Source: an uncultured Pelosinus sp.
GTDB lineage: Bacteria; Bacillota; Negativicutes; Sporomusales; Acetonemataceae
Length of the DNA: 48,577 nt
NCBI GenBank assembly: GCA_900542835.1
Contig: UQPB01000025.1
Coordinates: forward strand, 1 to 48,577
Direction: 5' to 3'
How positions within the stretch are numbered: the first letter of the stretch is position 1; the number at the start of each line of letters is the position of its first letter. Shown here in pieces: positions 15,959-23,071 of the stretch. Below the pieces are notes generated by a model. That model was not told the origin of the DNA. It saw only the letters and a program-made list of their open reading frames with translations, and ran no database searches. A program made the position numbers and the translations under genes.

Positions 15959-17317
15959 TTATGAATTGATAAAAATAAAGGCAATATTGATAACGGCGGC
16001 AACCAGCATAGGGATGGCTGTCCGTTTAACAACCTGCACCGGCGAGACGCCCGCTACGCCGGCGATAGCGACAATGGCCGCCGTAATCGGCGATATAACC
16101 CGGCCAAAGCTGGTCATGATCTGCATGGGCAGCAGCAATGTAATCGCATCGATTTTCATTGCCGCGGCTATCTTGGGAGCCAGCGCGGCAAAAGAGAAGA
16201 AGGCGGCGTTGCCTGAGCCCATTAAAAAGGCGCAGCCGGCGATGACCAGGCAGAAGAGAATGATCAGGGAATAAATGCCTAACCCCAGGTTTTGGGCACC
16301 GGCTACGAGGGAGTCAACGGCGCCGATTTTCATTAATCCGGCCGCAAAGACCTCGCCTGCCACAATTAATGAGACGACAGTGGCAAAACTGGTCCCCATT
16401 CCCTCGTAGAGGTTTTTCAGACTGGCGAGTGTGCCGCGAAAATCCCTGGTGCGCACATATTCAAACACCATGCTGATAAACGTACTGAGAAACATGGCGG
16501 TGACGACATCCATTTTGATCTTGCTATTCAGCAGCGGACTGAACCCGAGGATGAATACCATGGGAATAACCGGGAGGATGGCGTAAATGAGCGGCGGCCG
16601 CTGTTCATCGGCCTGAATTGTCTCGACGCTTTGCTCATAACCGGTAAAGCCTTCTTTTTTATCCCACCACTTTTGGACAAAAAAGTGAACGAAGCCGAGG
16701 ATCAGCGTAGTGGCAAGGAAAATGGGCAGTTGGTGATTGACGAAATAAACGGCCGGATCAAGGCCGGTGATATTGGCTGCCAGAATTGCGTTGCCGGAAC
16801 CGGGGCCAACGTCCATGTACTGGGCACAGCCGATAACCCCCAGGGCGGAGAGCTTGCTGACACCTGAACGGATCAGGATCGGATACATGGTAACCATCAG
16901 CAGCAGACCCAGGCCGGCATGGCTGGGAATAAACAGGACCAGAAACTGGCTGACAAAGAACGTGAACATCAATAAAATATAAGGGGACTTTATCGCTTTC
17001 AGCGGTGAAGCGACAACTGCGAACAGGGATTTGCTCGCGCCGATGTATTCCATGTATTTGGCAAAGCCGGCGATTGACATAATTGTGAGACCGAGACCGG
17101 CAACACGGGAGCTGAGCAGGATTTTAATTGTATGTACAATATCGAGCAGGGCGGAGTGAGAGGTTTCTTTGGCGCCGAGTACCGGATTAGTCCCCAATTG
17201 CTGCGTGGCCAAAAGCAGGGTCATGCCGGCGATCAACAGTACAGCCTGCGGGTAATACTTTTTGATAATCATGTAAACAACCCAGGCAACTACCAGTACT
17301 GTGATGAAGATGCTCAT
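15959..17317 (-). CDS. DcuC-family anaerobic C4-dicarboxylate-type carrier
   Basis: The 452-residue membrane protein has about twelve hydrophobic segments and conserved DcuC features such as FIPSHAGLGLLLMVTMYPILIRSGVS and MGSGNAAFFSFAALAP. DcuC proteins exchange or export C4-dicarboxylates in anaerobes, but the wider family also includes amino-acid carriers. Being first in an operon with a C-S lyase, RidA and DUF1847, uptake of a sulfur amino acid or exchange with its carboxylate product is possible but unproven. An AGGAGG site precedes the ATG, and a strong promoter with a dyad lies upstream. Confidence 0.85.
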   Translation of the reverse strand: MSIFITVLVVAWVVYMIIKKYYPQAVLLIAGMTLLLATQQLGTNPVLGAKETSHSALLDIVHTIKILLSSRVAGLGLTIMSIAGFAKYMEYIGASKSLFAVVASPLKAIKSPYILLMFTFFVSQFLVLFIPSHAGLGLLLMVTMYPILIRSGVSKLSALGVIGCAQYMDVGPGSGNAILAANITGLDPAVYFVNHQLPIFLATTLILGFVHFFVQKWWDKKEGFTGYEQSVETIQADEQRPPLIYAILPVIPMVFILGFSPLLNSKIKMDVVTAMFLSTFISMVFEYVRTRDFRGTLASLKNLYEGMGTSFATVVSLIVAGEVFAAGLMKIGAVDSLVAGAQNLGLGIYSLIILFCLVIAGCAFLMGSGNAAFFSFAALAPKIAAAMKIDAITLLLPMQIMTSFGRVISPITAAIVAIAGVAGVSPVQVVKRTAIPMLVAAVINIAFIFINS

Positions 17318-17340
17318 AATTCTCCTCCTAATTTTAAATT

Positions 17341-17378
17341 AGATAATAAAATATTTTTAAGTTAATAATTTATTATCT
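17341..17378. promoter_or_regulatory. AT-rich operator-like dyad in the leader of the DcuC operon
   Basis: AGATAATAAA at 17341-17350 and its exact complement at 17369-17378 form 10-base arms 18 bases apart. On the minus strand the dyad spans about +3 to +40 from the predicted start, a position suited to repression, possibly by the divergently encoded YheO-type regulator. Confidence 0.5.
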
Positions 17379-17386
17379 TTAAGACA

Positions 17387-17414
17387 AGTATAACAAATGG
17401 GAAGGTTTTGTCAA
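17387..17414 (-). promoter_or_regulatory. Sigma-70 type promoter of the DcuC-lyase operon
   Basis: On the minus strand TTGACA (17414-17409) and TATACT (17392-17387) are separated by 16 bases. The start would be near 17380, about 63 bases ahead of the ATG of the carrier gene. Confidence 0.7.
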
Positions 17415-17487
17415 TTTATTTATTGAATGTTGTCGAAATGTATTAATGTAAACGTAATTTTGACGGCATTCAGGTGTGACGAGAACC

Positions 17488-17515
17488 TTGACAGAATTAG
17501 GAAAACAGTTATAAT
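17488..17515 (+). promoter_or_regulatory. Sigma-70 type promoter of the YheO-family regulator
   Basis: TTGACA at 17488-17493 and TATAAT at 17510-17515 are perfect consensus hexamers 16 bases apart. The start would be near 17522. The promoter is divergent from that of the DcuC operon. Confidence 0.75.
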
Positions 17516-17572
17516 TGCTTCTAATAGGGGCATCTGACACAGTTGTAATATTGCAGAAAGGAAATTTCAATC

Positions 17573-18229
17573 ATGAATATATTGCAGAATTTTGTTCCTC
17601 TGGTCCGGTTTCTGGGTGAAGCGATTGGGCCGAATGCCGAAGTCGTGCTGCATGATTTATCAACACCGGACAAGTCGATTATCGCTATCGCCAACGGCCA
17701 TATCAGCGGCCGCGCCGTCGGCGGTCCGGCAACCGATCTGGTACTGAAAGTGTTGAAGGAAGGGCTGGACAGTCAGAATAACTATATTGCCGCCTATCAG
17801 GCGCGGTTGAAAAATAACCGTAGCTGCCGCGCCTCCAGCTTTTTTATCCGGGATGCGAGCGGTGCCATCATCGGCGTATTGTGCGTCAATATCGATGTCA
17901 GCGTTTATACGGAAACGCGGAAATTGCTTGACAGTCTGATCAATTGTGCCATTCCGGCGCCGGCGTCTGAAAAAACGGCGGCCGATGTTGTGGAGGTATT
18001 TGAGAACCTGCATGAATCAATTGATGATGTGCTGACCGCAATCATTGATAATGTGTTGAACAAATACGAGGTTTCGCCGGAACGGATGTCGGTGGAGGAA
18101 AAAATTGATGTCGTCAGGCGGCTGAACGAAAACGGCCTGTTTTTGCTAAAAGGCGGCCTAAGCGAGCTGGCGCGCCGCATGCAGATTTCGGAGCCGACGA
18201 TTTATCGCTACATCAATAAGATTAAATAA
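17573..18229 (+). CDS. YheO-family transcriptional regulator (PAS-like + HTH)
   Basis: The 218-residue protein has the YheO PAS-like sensor domain at about residues 5-115, beginning with FVPLVRFLGEAIGPNAEVVLHDL, and a C-terminal helix-turn-helix of the HTH_22 type, ending with LARRMQISEPTIYRYINKI. This family includes DauR, which controls amino-acid catabolism. It is divergent from the DcuC/DUF1847/C-S lyase/RidA operon, with about 255 bases of shared regulatory DNA, so it probably senses a small ligand and controls that operon. A clear terminator follows. Confidence 0.9.
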   Translation: MNILQNFVPLVRFLGEAIGPNAEVVLHDLSTPDKSIIAIANGHISGRAVGGPATDLVLKVLKEGLDSQNNYIAAYQARLKNNRSCRASSFFIRDASGAIIGVLCVNIDVSVYTETRKLLDSLINCAIPAPASEKTAADVVEVFENLHESIDDVLTAIIDNVLNKYEVSPERMSVEEKIDVVRRLNENGLFLLKGGLSELARRMQISEPTIYRYINKIK

Positions 18230-18259
18230 TAGCTGCCAATGCCGGTCGTTTGTACCCCG

Positions 18260-18302
18260 AAGGCTGCTGGAAAGGCGAGTGCGTCTTTCCGGCAGCCTTT
18301 TT
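18260..18302 (+). terminator. Intrinsic terminator after the YheO-family regulator
   Basis: Arms 18260-18274 and 18285-18299 pair over 15 bases with one G:U, and a run of five T at 18298-18302 follows. Confidence 0.85.
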
Positions 18303-18387
18303 GCGTTGACGGGGTAGCGGCAGGCATGAAGCCGGCCGCTTTCCCGTATAGTATATAAGCTGTAGGAGTAAGTAAGGAGGTATTGGA

Positions 18388-19365
18388 ATGGGGAGTATCG
18401 CTTTGCAGATCGAACGGCTGGCCTCAGGCTCGGTTGCCGCGTCAGAGGCGGTTCTGTTTGATCATGTTGCCTATTTGAGCGGCGACATTCTTTATGATGC
18501 GGGCAGCGGCAGCATCACCTTCAATGCGCCGGGCCGGTATCTGTTCAACTGGTCGGTTGTCATCCAGAGTATAAGCAGCGGCAATAATCTGATCTTTTCC
18601 CTCGTCTCCTCCCAGTCGGATGTTTTACAGGGCAATGCTTTACTGCGCAGCGGCGAGGTGACAGGCGCTGCCATCATCGACATCGCCGCTGCTCCGGCGA
18701 CCGTGTCGCTGCTTAACGGCGGTGCCGGCAACGCCGTTTACGGGTCGGTGCCGGTGAAAGCCAACCTGGTCGTATTTATGGATACGCCTGCAGGGATCGC
18801 CGACAGCAGCTATTGCTTCAGTATGGCGCAGTTGGCTAATGTTGTCGAACAATTGATCACGCTGTATCCCACCAGTACTATGTCGGTCTTTACCACCAAT
18901 TTGAACACGCTAACCGGCACGCCCTATCAGCTGTTCGGTTCTGTTGACGGGGAAAACGGTGCCTTGTTTGTCCTGGAAAACGGTACGCAGCGTGTAGCTG
19001 TTCCGCTTAAAGCGATTACGGCTATTTACGCCGGCGACGGGACGGTGTATGATCAGTCGATCAGCTATCTGACCCCGCCGCAGCCGCTGCCTGCAGGTTG
19101 TGACACTGATCTGATGACCGCCGTGCACGATTATTTGCCGTTGATGACCTCGGTTAGCCTGCGCATGGGGGTTTCGGTTCAGGCCTCGGGCGAAATTTAC
19201 CGCAATGAGTACGGCTTATTGGTGCTGTCTGACGCCGCAGGCAGTACGCCGATTTTTGTTCCGGTCTTCAATTTGGCTGCTATCATCACGACTGAGGCGG
19301 CTGCGGGCGAAGCGGCCGCGGGCGCGAAGCTGCTGATCGAAAATAAGCAGGGCCTGCTGCCCTAA
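18388..19365 (+). CDS. BclA-type beta-domain protein with duplicated C-terminal module
   Basis: The 325-residue protein is not a known named family to me. Residues 1-130 resemble the C-terminal domain of the collagen-like protein at 2-823: both have a stretch of the form APAT, then a short Gly/Asn turn and VY, then ANLVV near the end, and both are beta-rich. No collagen repeat is present. The C-terminal half appears to contain two copies of a module of about 55 residues, each ending in LFVLENGTQRVAVPLKAITAI or the similar LLVLSDAAGSTPIFVPVFNLAAI. No signal peptide is visible, as is usual for spore-coat and exosporium proteins made in the mother cell. AAGGAGG precedes the ATG. A spore-surface role is inference. 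Confidence 0.7.
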   Translation: MGSIALQIERLASGSVAASEAVLFDHVAYLSGDILYDAGSGSITFNAPGRYLFNWSVVIQSISSGNNLIFSLVSSQSDVLQGNALLRSGEVTGAAIIDIAAAPATVSLLNGGAGNAVYGSVPVKANLVVFMDTPAGIADSSYCFSMAQLANVVEQLITLYPTSTMSVFTTNLNTLTGTPYQLFGSVDGENGALFVLENGTQRVAVPLKAITAIYAGDGTVYDQSISYLTPPQPLPAGCDTDLMTAVHDYLPLMTSVSLRMGVSVQASGEIYRNEYGLLVLSDAAGSTPIFVPVFNLAAIITTEAAAGEAAAGAKLLIENKQGLLP

Positions 19366-19757
19366 AACCGGTAAAACCTACAAACCTGTTTGGTAAGGCA
19401 GCGCGCTGCCGACGCGAGAAAGGAAAAGGCCAAGAACGATTCCACAGAGACGGGCGAGACAGGAAAAGGCGAGAACGAAAGAACGACTCCACGGAGGACA
19501 CAGAGGATACACGGAGGGCACAGAGGGAGAACGGAATTTTTTTACTACTATCCATAATCTCTGTCTCCTCAGCGGCCCTCTGTGTCCTTTGTGGAAAAGT
19601 TTTTCTTCCCCGGTTAGTTACTCTGTGCCCCCGTAGCATTGTTCCCTGCTGACTTTTTGCAGCCACGCACCTTGCCGCGGCTGATTTGCGCTAAAGATGC
19701 GCTAATTGTCGGAAAAGCACTACTTTGGCTTAGGCCGCTGATCTTTTAGCAAAAGTA
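19366..19757. other. Gene-free stretch with one dispersed palindrome
   Basis: No convincing gene is present. The main content is copy A of the dispersed palindromic repeat (19486-19595). The rest, including purine-rich tracts at 19415-19485, shows no recognised feature. Confidence 0.6.
19486..19595 (+). repeat. Dispersed imperfect palindrome, copy A
   Basis: The left part reads CCACGGAGGACACAGAGG followed by ATACACGGAGGGCACAGAGGG. After an AT-rich centre the right part returns as CCTCTGTGTCC and TTTGTGGA. The same structure recurs at 30303-30413, 33041-33153 and 33197-33306, and inverted at 40757-40863. Confidence 0.85.
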
Positions 19758-19786
19758 TTGCGCTTTCGGTTATTGTACGCTATGAT
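19758..19786 (+). promoter_or_regulatory. Candidate promoter of the tad operon
   Basis: TTGCGC at 19758-19763 and TATGAT at 19781-19786 are 17 bases apart. The start would be near 19793, leaving about 57 bases before the riboswitch aptamer. Confidence 0.5.
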
Positions 19787-19851
19787 GAAAAAAAGCCTGT
19801 CAGATTATACCGCTAGTACGGGACTGATTGTGTTTTTGTTCTTTTTTAATA

Positions 19852-19930
19852 CGGGCAAACTTATCGAAAGGTAAGGACGCAAAGCCGTGGGTCTAAGGAT
19901 CGTTTGATCTATGACTGCCTGGTTTCATAA
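19852..19930 (+). ncRNA. Cyclic di-GMP-I (GEMM) riboswitch aptamer
   Basis: The conserved core is present in order: GGGCAAAC, a P2 hairpin capped by GAAA (19866-19869), GGACGCAAAGCC at 19874-19885, GGGTCTAAGG forming the tetraloop receptor side, a second hairpin closed by GATC repeats, and ATGACTGCCTGG at 19911-19922. This is the consensus of the class I c-di-GMP riboswitch. The closing helix P1 is not obvious by eye. It lies upstream of cpaB and controls the Flp pilus operon. Confidence 0.93.
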
Positions 19931-19997
19931 ATAGAGAAGTGGCAAGCTTTTTTGTTGTACTCCTTTTCTTTTTTTATGAAATCAGGCAGTTTTTTTA
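19914..19997 (+). terminator. Riboswitch-controlled intrinsic terminator
   Basis: Arms 19914-19931 and 19973-19990 pair over 18 bases with one G:U, and eight T follow at 19990-19997. The left arm is the 3' end of the c-di-GMP aptamer, so aptamer folding and terminator folding exclude each other. Ligand binding should therefore permit read-through into cpaB. Confidence 0.85.
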
Positions 19998-20026
19998 CTC
20001 GTAACTTCCATAATAAGGGAGAGTTG

Positions 20027-20890
20027 TTGGTTTTGAGCTTTTCGCCAAAGATCAGCGGAGTTTTAGAAAAAATGACATCAGGCCAGTTGATTTTTCTGGC
20101 ACTGGCGGCGAGCAGTCTGTTGGCCGGGCTGCTGTATTTTTACCTGTCGGGGCTGGAAAGCAGGCAGGCTCTGCGGCAGCAGACGCAGCAAAACCTTTTG
20201 CCGCTGGTGGTCGCCGCTGCCGATATTCCCGAAAAAGCCGTCATTCAGGCCCCTATGCTGAAAACCGTGCTTGTGCCGGCTGAATTGGTTGCCGCTGACA
20301 GTGTCAGTGCTGTTTCGGCGCTGACGGGGAAAGTGGCGAAGCTGAAAATTCTGCAGGGTGATCCGGTGACCGCTCAAAAGGTGGCGGACGATGCGCGGCT
20401 GGCCGGATTTATCGGCAAGATTCCCGCCGATAAACGGGCCATTTCCATACCGGTCAGCGATGTGACCGGTATTTCCGGTTTTGCCCGCCCGGGCGATTCC
20501 GTCGATGTGCTGCTGGTTAGTGACAAAGCCCGTAAAAATGCGATTACAGCGACAACGGTTCTGCAGAATGTGCTGCTGCTGGCAATCAATAAAAATGATG
20601 CCGCCGACGGCAAAAGCGAGTCGCCGGCGACCGCCACCTTAGCGGTCGTACCGGCGGACGCACTGCGGCTGGCAGCGTTGCCGGCGCAGGGGACGATCTA
20701 TCTGGCGCTGCGGCCGCTGAAGCCGCAGCCGGCTGCGGCGGCCGCCGAGTTTGTCGCTCCCCGCTTTGGCGGCGACGAGGCGGCGCGTCCGGCCGCCGCC
20801 GCACCGGCGCCAGTCCAGGCTCCTTCGCCGGCGGCAGGCAGCATACCGGTTATTCGCGGCAATTCAGTCAATCTGGTCGAAGTACGGTAA
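20027..20890 (+). CDS. cpaB: Flp pilus assembly protein CpaB/RcpC
   Basis: The product of about 287 residues has a short cytoplasmic start, one membrane segment (QLIFLALAASSLLAGLLYFYL), a SAF-like beta-clip domain from PLVVAAADIPEKAVI onwards, and a Pro/Ala-rich C-terminal part. This is the layout of CpaB/RcpC, a periplasmic partner of the Tad secretin. The start is uncertain: TTG at 20027 has GGGAG five bases upstream, TTG at 20033 and ATG at 20072 are alternatives, and the longest frame cannot be right because it starts inside the terminator. It is the first gene behind the c-di-GMP riboswitch and ends 12 bases before cpaC. Confidence 0.88.
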   Translation: MVLSFSPKISGVLEKMTSGQLIFLALAASSLLAGLLYFYLSGLESRQALRQQTQQNLLPLVVAAADIPEKAVIQAPMLKTVLVPAELVAADSVSAVSALTGKVAKLKILQGDPVTAQKVADDARLAGFIGKIPADKRAISIPVSDVTGISGFARPGDSVDVLLVSDKARKNAITATTVLQNVLLLAINKNDAADGKSESPATATLAVVPADALRLAALPAQGTIYLALRPLKPQPAAAAAEFVAPRFGGDEAARPAAAAPAPVQAPSPAAGSIPVIRGNSVNLVEVR

Positions 20891-20902
20891 GGAGTAGAAC
20901 AG

Positions 20903-22195
20903 ATGAAAAAGTATGCAGGCTTAACATCGCGGTGGCTGCTTTGGGCAATGCTCTGGCTGCTTTGGTTGAGCGGGACCGCTCTGGCGGCAACCAATTTATC
21001 GCTGGATGTTAATCAGTCCTCTTATCTGAATCTGGTTAGTCTCGGGCTGGACCGCGAAATCAGCCGGGTTGCGATCGCCAACCCCGAGATTGCCGATGTG
21101 ACTCTGATTTCGCGGACGGAGCTGCTGATCGTGGCCAAGAAAGCGGGGATGACCAGCCTTTACATATGGACAGACCGGGATACGAAAGCCTATAACGTCA
21201 ATGTACAGAATTTCGACCGCGGCGCGGCGGCCGCTATTGAAAGCCTGATCGGCGACCCCGGCGTGACGGTGGAGAAAATCGGCGAGAATGTTTTGCTCAG
21301 AGGCAGTGTCGAAAACCAGCGCGCCAAAAGCCGGGCTGAAAAAATCGCCGGCATCTACGCCGCCAAAGTCGTCAACCTGCTGGAGATGACGCAGCCCAGC
21401 CAGATCCGGATTGAAGCCAGAATTGTCGAAATATCGACTGACAGAGCCAAAAAGCTGGGACTGCAGTATGGCAATGCCTCTGACATTGATAATGGTATCG
21501 TGACCATGGGATCCAGCGGTATTTTTGGCATTGGCCAGAGTTTTGGCAACAAAAGCGGCTCAGACGAACGAGTCGGCTATGCCAGCATCAACGCTACACT
21601 GCAGGCGTTGATTACCGACGGCGCGGCCCAGATCCTGTCGCAGCCGAGCCTGGTCACAATGAGCGGCGAAAAAGCAAATATTCTTATCGGCGGCGAGATT
21701 CCGGTCCCGGTCAGCAACTCGGACGGGCAGCTGTCGGTAGAGTGGCGCGAATATGGCATTAAGCTTGCGATCGAGCCTGAGGTCAATCAGCAAAATCGCA
21801 TTACCACCAAGGTGCAGGCGGAGGTCAGCACACTGGACAGCTCCTCGGCGGCGGCGGTTAATCTCACCAATGGTCTGTCGATACCGGCGCTGCGCTCGCG
21901 CAAGGCGGAAACGGTGATTCACCTCTCCTCCGGCGGCACCATGGCCATCGGCGGCCTGATCAATTCCGAGGAAGGCAAGCAAGTCAGCAAATTTCCTTTT
22001 CTGGGCGACCTGCCGGTTTTGGGGCGGTTTTTCCGCAGCACCAGCAGTACGAAGGAGCGCAAGGAAATCATTATTTTGATCACGCCGACACTGGTGGACG
22101 AGACGACTCCGGCCGCCATGTCGCCGGCGATGCGCAGCCTGCTGGACGATAGCCGCGAACCGCAGCCGGCGGCAGAAACGAATAAGGCGCGGTGA
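20903..22195 (+). CDS. cpaC: Tad secretin CpaC/RcpA
   Basis: The 430-residue protein has a signal peptide (about 1-29, ending in ALA), the pilus-assembly N-terminal domain at about 33-105 (LDREISRVAIANPEIADV), a BON-like segment, and the secretin domain at about 170-400, with VEARIVEIS-type text, AQILSQPSLVTMSGEKANILIGGEIPVPV and a late GGLI. Secretins form the outer-membrane channel for the Flp pilus, so this is direct support for a diderm cell envelope. AAGGAG overlaps the end of cpaB. It is followed without a gap by a tadZ-like gene. Confidence 0.95.
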   Translation: MKKYAGLTSRWLLWAMLWLLWLSGTALAATNLSLDVNQSSYLNLVSLGLDREISRVAIANPEIADVTLISRTELLIVAKKAGMTSLYIWTDRDTKAYNVNVQNFDRGAAAAIESLIGDPGVTVEKIGENVLLRGSVENQRAKSRAEKIAGIYAAKVVNLLEMTQPSQIRIEARIVEISTDRAKKLGLQYGNASDIDNGIVTMGSSGIFGIGQSFGNKSGSDERVGYASINATLQALITDGAAQILSQPSLVTMSGEKANILIGGEIPVPVSNSDGQLSVEWREYGIKLAIEPEVNQQNRITTKVQAEVSTLDSSSAAAVNLTNGLSIPALRSRKAETVIHLSSGGTMAIGGLINSEEGKQVSKFPFLGDLPVLGRFFRSTSSTKERKEIIILITPTLVDETTPAAMSPAMRSLLDDSREPQPAAETNKAR

Positions 22196-22200
22196 GGGCT

Positions 22201-23004
22201 ATGGAAGAGAAAGTTAGAAACGGCGTTGTTATCACGGCTTTCAGCACGGCCTCCGCCGTTGGCAAAACGCTGCTGGGGATTAATATGGCGGCCGAGCTGG
22301 CCCGCAGCGGCTATAAGGTTCTGCTGGCGGATCTGGATCTGCAGTTTGGCGATGTCTGCCACTATCTGCATGCAGCGCCGCGGTTCAGTCTGTATGACGC
22401 GCTGCAGCCGGCGGCGGATCCCGCCGCCTGTATAACCCCTTATGCCCACAATGACGTGGAATTTGCCGTCCTGGCCGCGCCGCTGCGGCTGGAAGAAGCC
22501 TACAATGTGGCGACACCGGCGGTGTCGGCGCTGTTGACCGGACTGCGCCGCGATTACGACTATATTGTTCTCGACACGGCGGCCGCGTTCAGCGACCTCA
22601 ATCTGGCGGTTATGGACCTGAGCACGATTATCACCTTTGTCGGCATTGTCGACTTTATTCCCACAATCAAGAATATGAAGATCGGCTATGACACCATGCG
22701 CAGCATTGGCTACGACCGCAATAAAATCCGGCTTGTCCTCAACCGCAGCAACTCCAAAACCCATATCGAACTGCAGGATGTGGAACAGTTGCTGGAGGAC
22801 CGCTTTTATCATGTCCTGCCAAATCAGTTTTCCGCGGCGGCCGCCTCGATCCACCAGGGAATTCCGCTGGTGCTGGATGCGGCGGAGACGGATCTGGGTA
22901 AAAGCCTGCGGGAATTGGTCGCCAAGTATTGCAACCGCCTGCCCGCGGATGGCGAGCCCGGCGGCGCGTCGCTCAGCGGCTGGGTGAAGCGGCTGTTCCG
23001 CTAA
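22201..23004 (+). CDS. TadZ/CpaE-like MinD-family ATPase lacking the signature lysine
   Basis: The protein of about 267 residues is a ParA/MinD-type P-loop protein. Its deviant Walker A reads TASAVGKT at residues 16-23: the phosphate-binding Lys22 is present, but the signature lysine expected at 17 is Ala, and the usual GG is SA. The Asp-rich VLLADLDLQFGDV and DYIVLDTAAAF follow. There is no receiver domain. It precedes a second, complete CpaE paralogue, so the two may form a pair that places the Tad machine at a cell pole. I use the ATG at 22201; a GTG at 22192 overlapping the cpaC stop is possible. Confidence 0.85.
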   Translation: MEEKVRNGVVITAFSTASAVGKTLLGINMAAELARSGYKVLLADLDLQFGDVCHYLHAAPRFSLYDALQPAADPAACITPYAHNDVEFAVLAAPLRLEEAYNVATPAVSALLTGLRRDYDYIVLDTAAAFSDLNLAVMDLSTIITFVGIVDFIPTIKNMKIGYDTMRSIGYDRNKIRLVLNRSNSKTHIELQDVEQLLEDRFYHVLPNQFSAAAASIHQGIPLVLDAAETDLGKSLRELVAKYCNRLPADGEPGGASLSGWVKRLFR

Positions 23005-23071
23005 TGCTGCGTGTCAGTTAAAATGCCATGGTTGATGCAGCAACATTGTCAGACGGTGAAAGGAGGCAGCG

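Noticed and set aside
21919..22854. Antisense frame of 311 codons over cpaC and the first tadZ gene
   Set aside because: Same reason: the plus strand carries the secretin and ATPase motifs.
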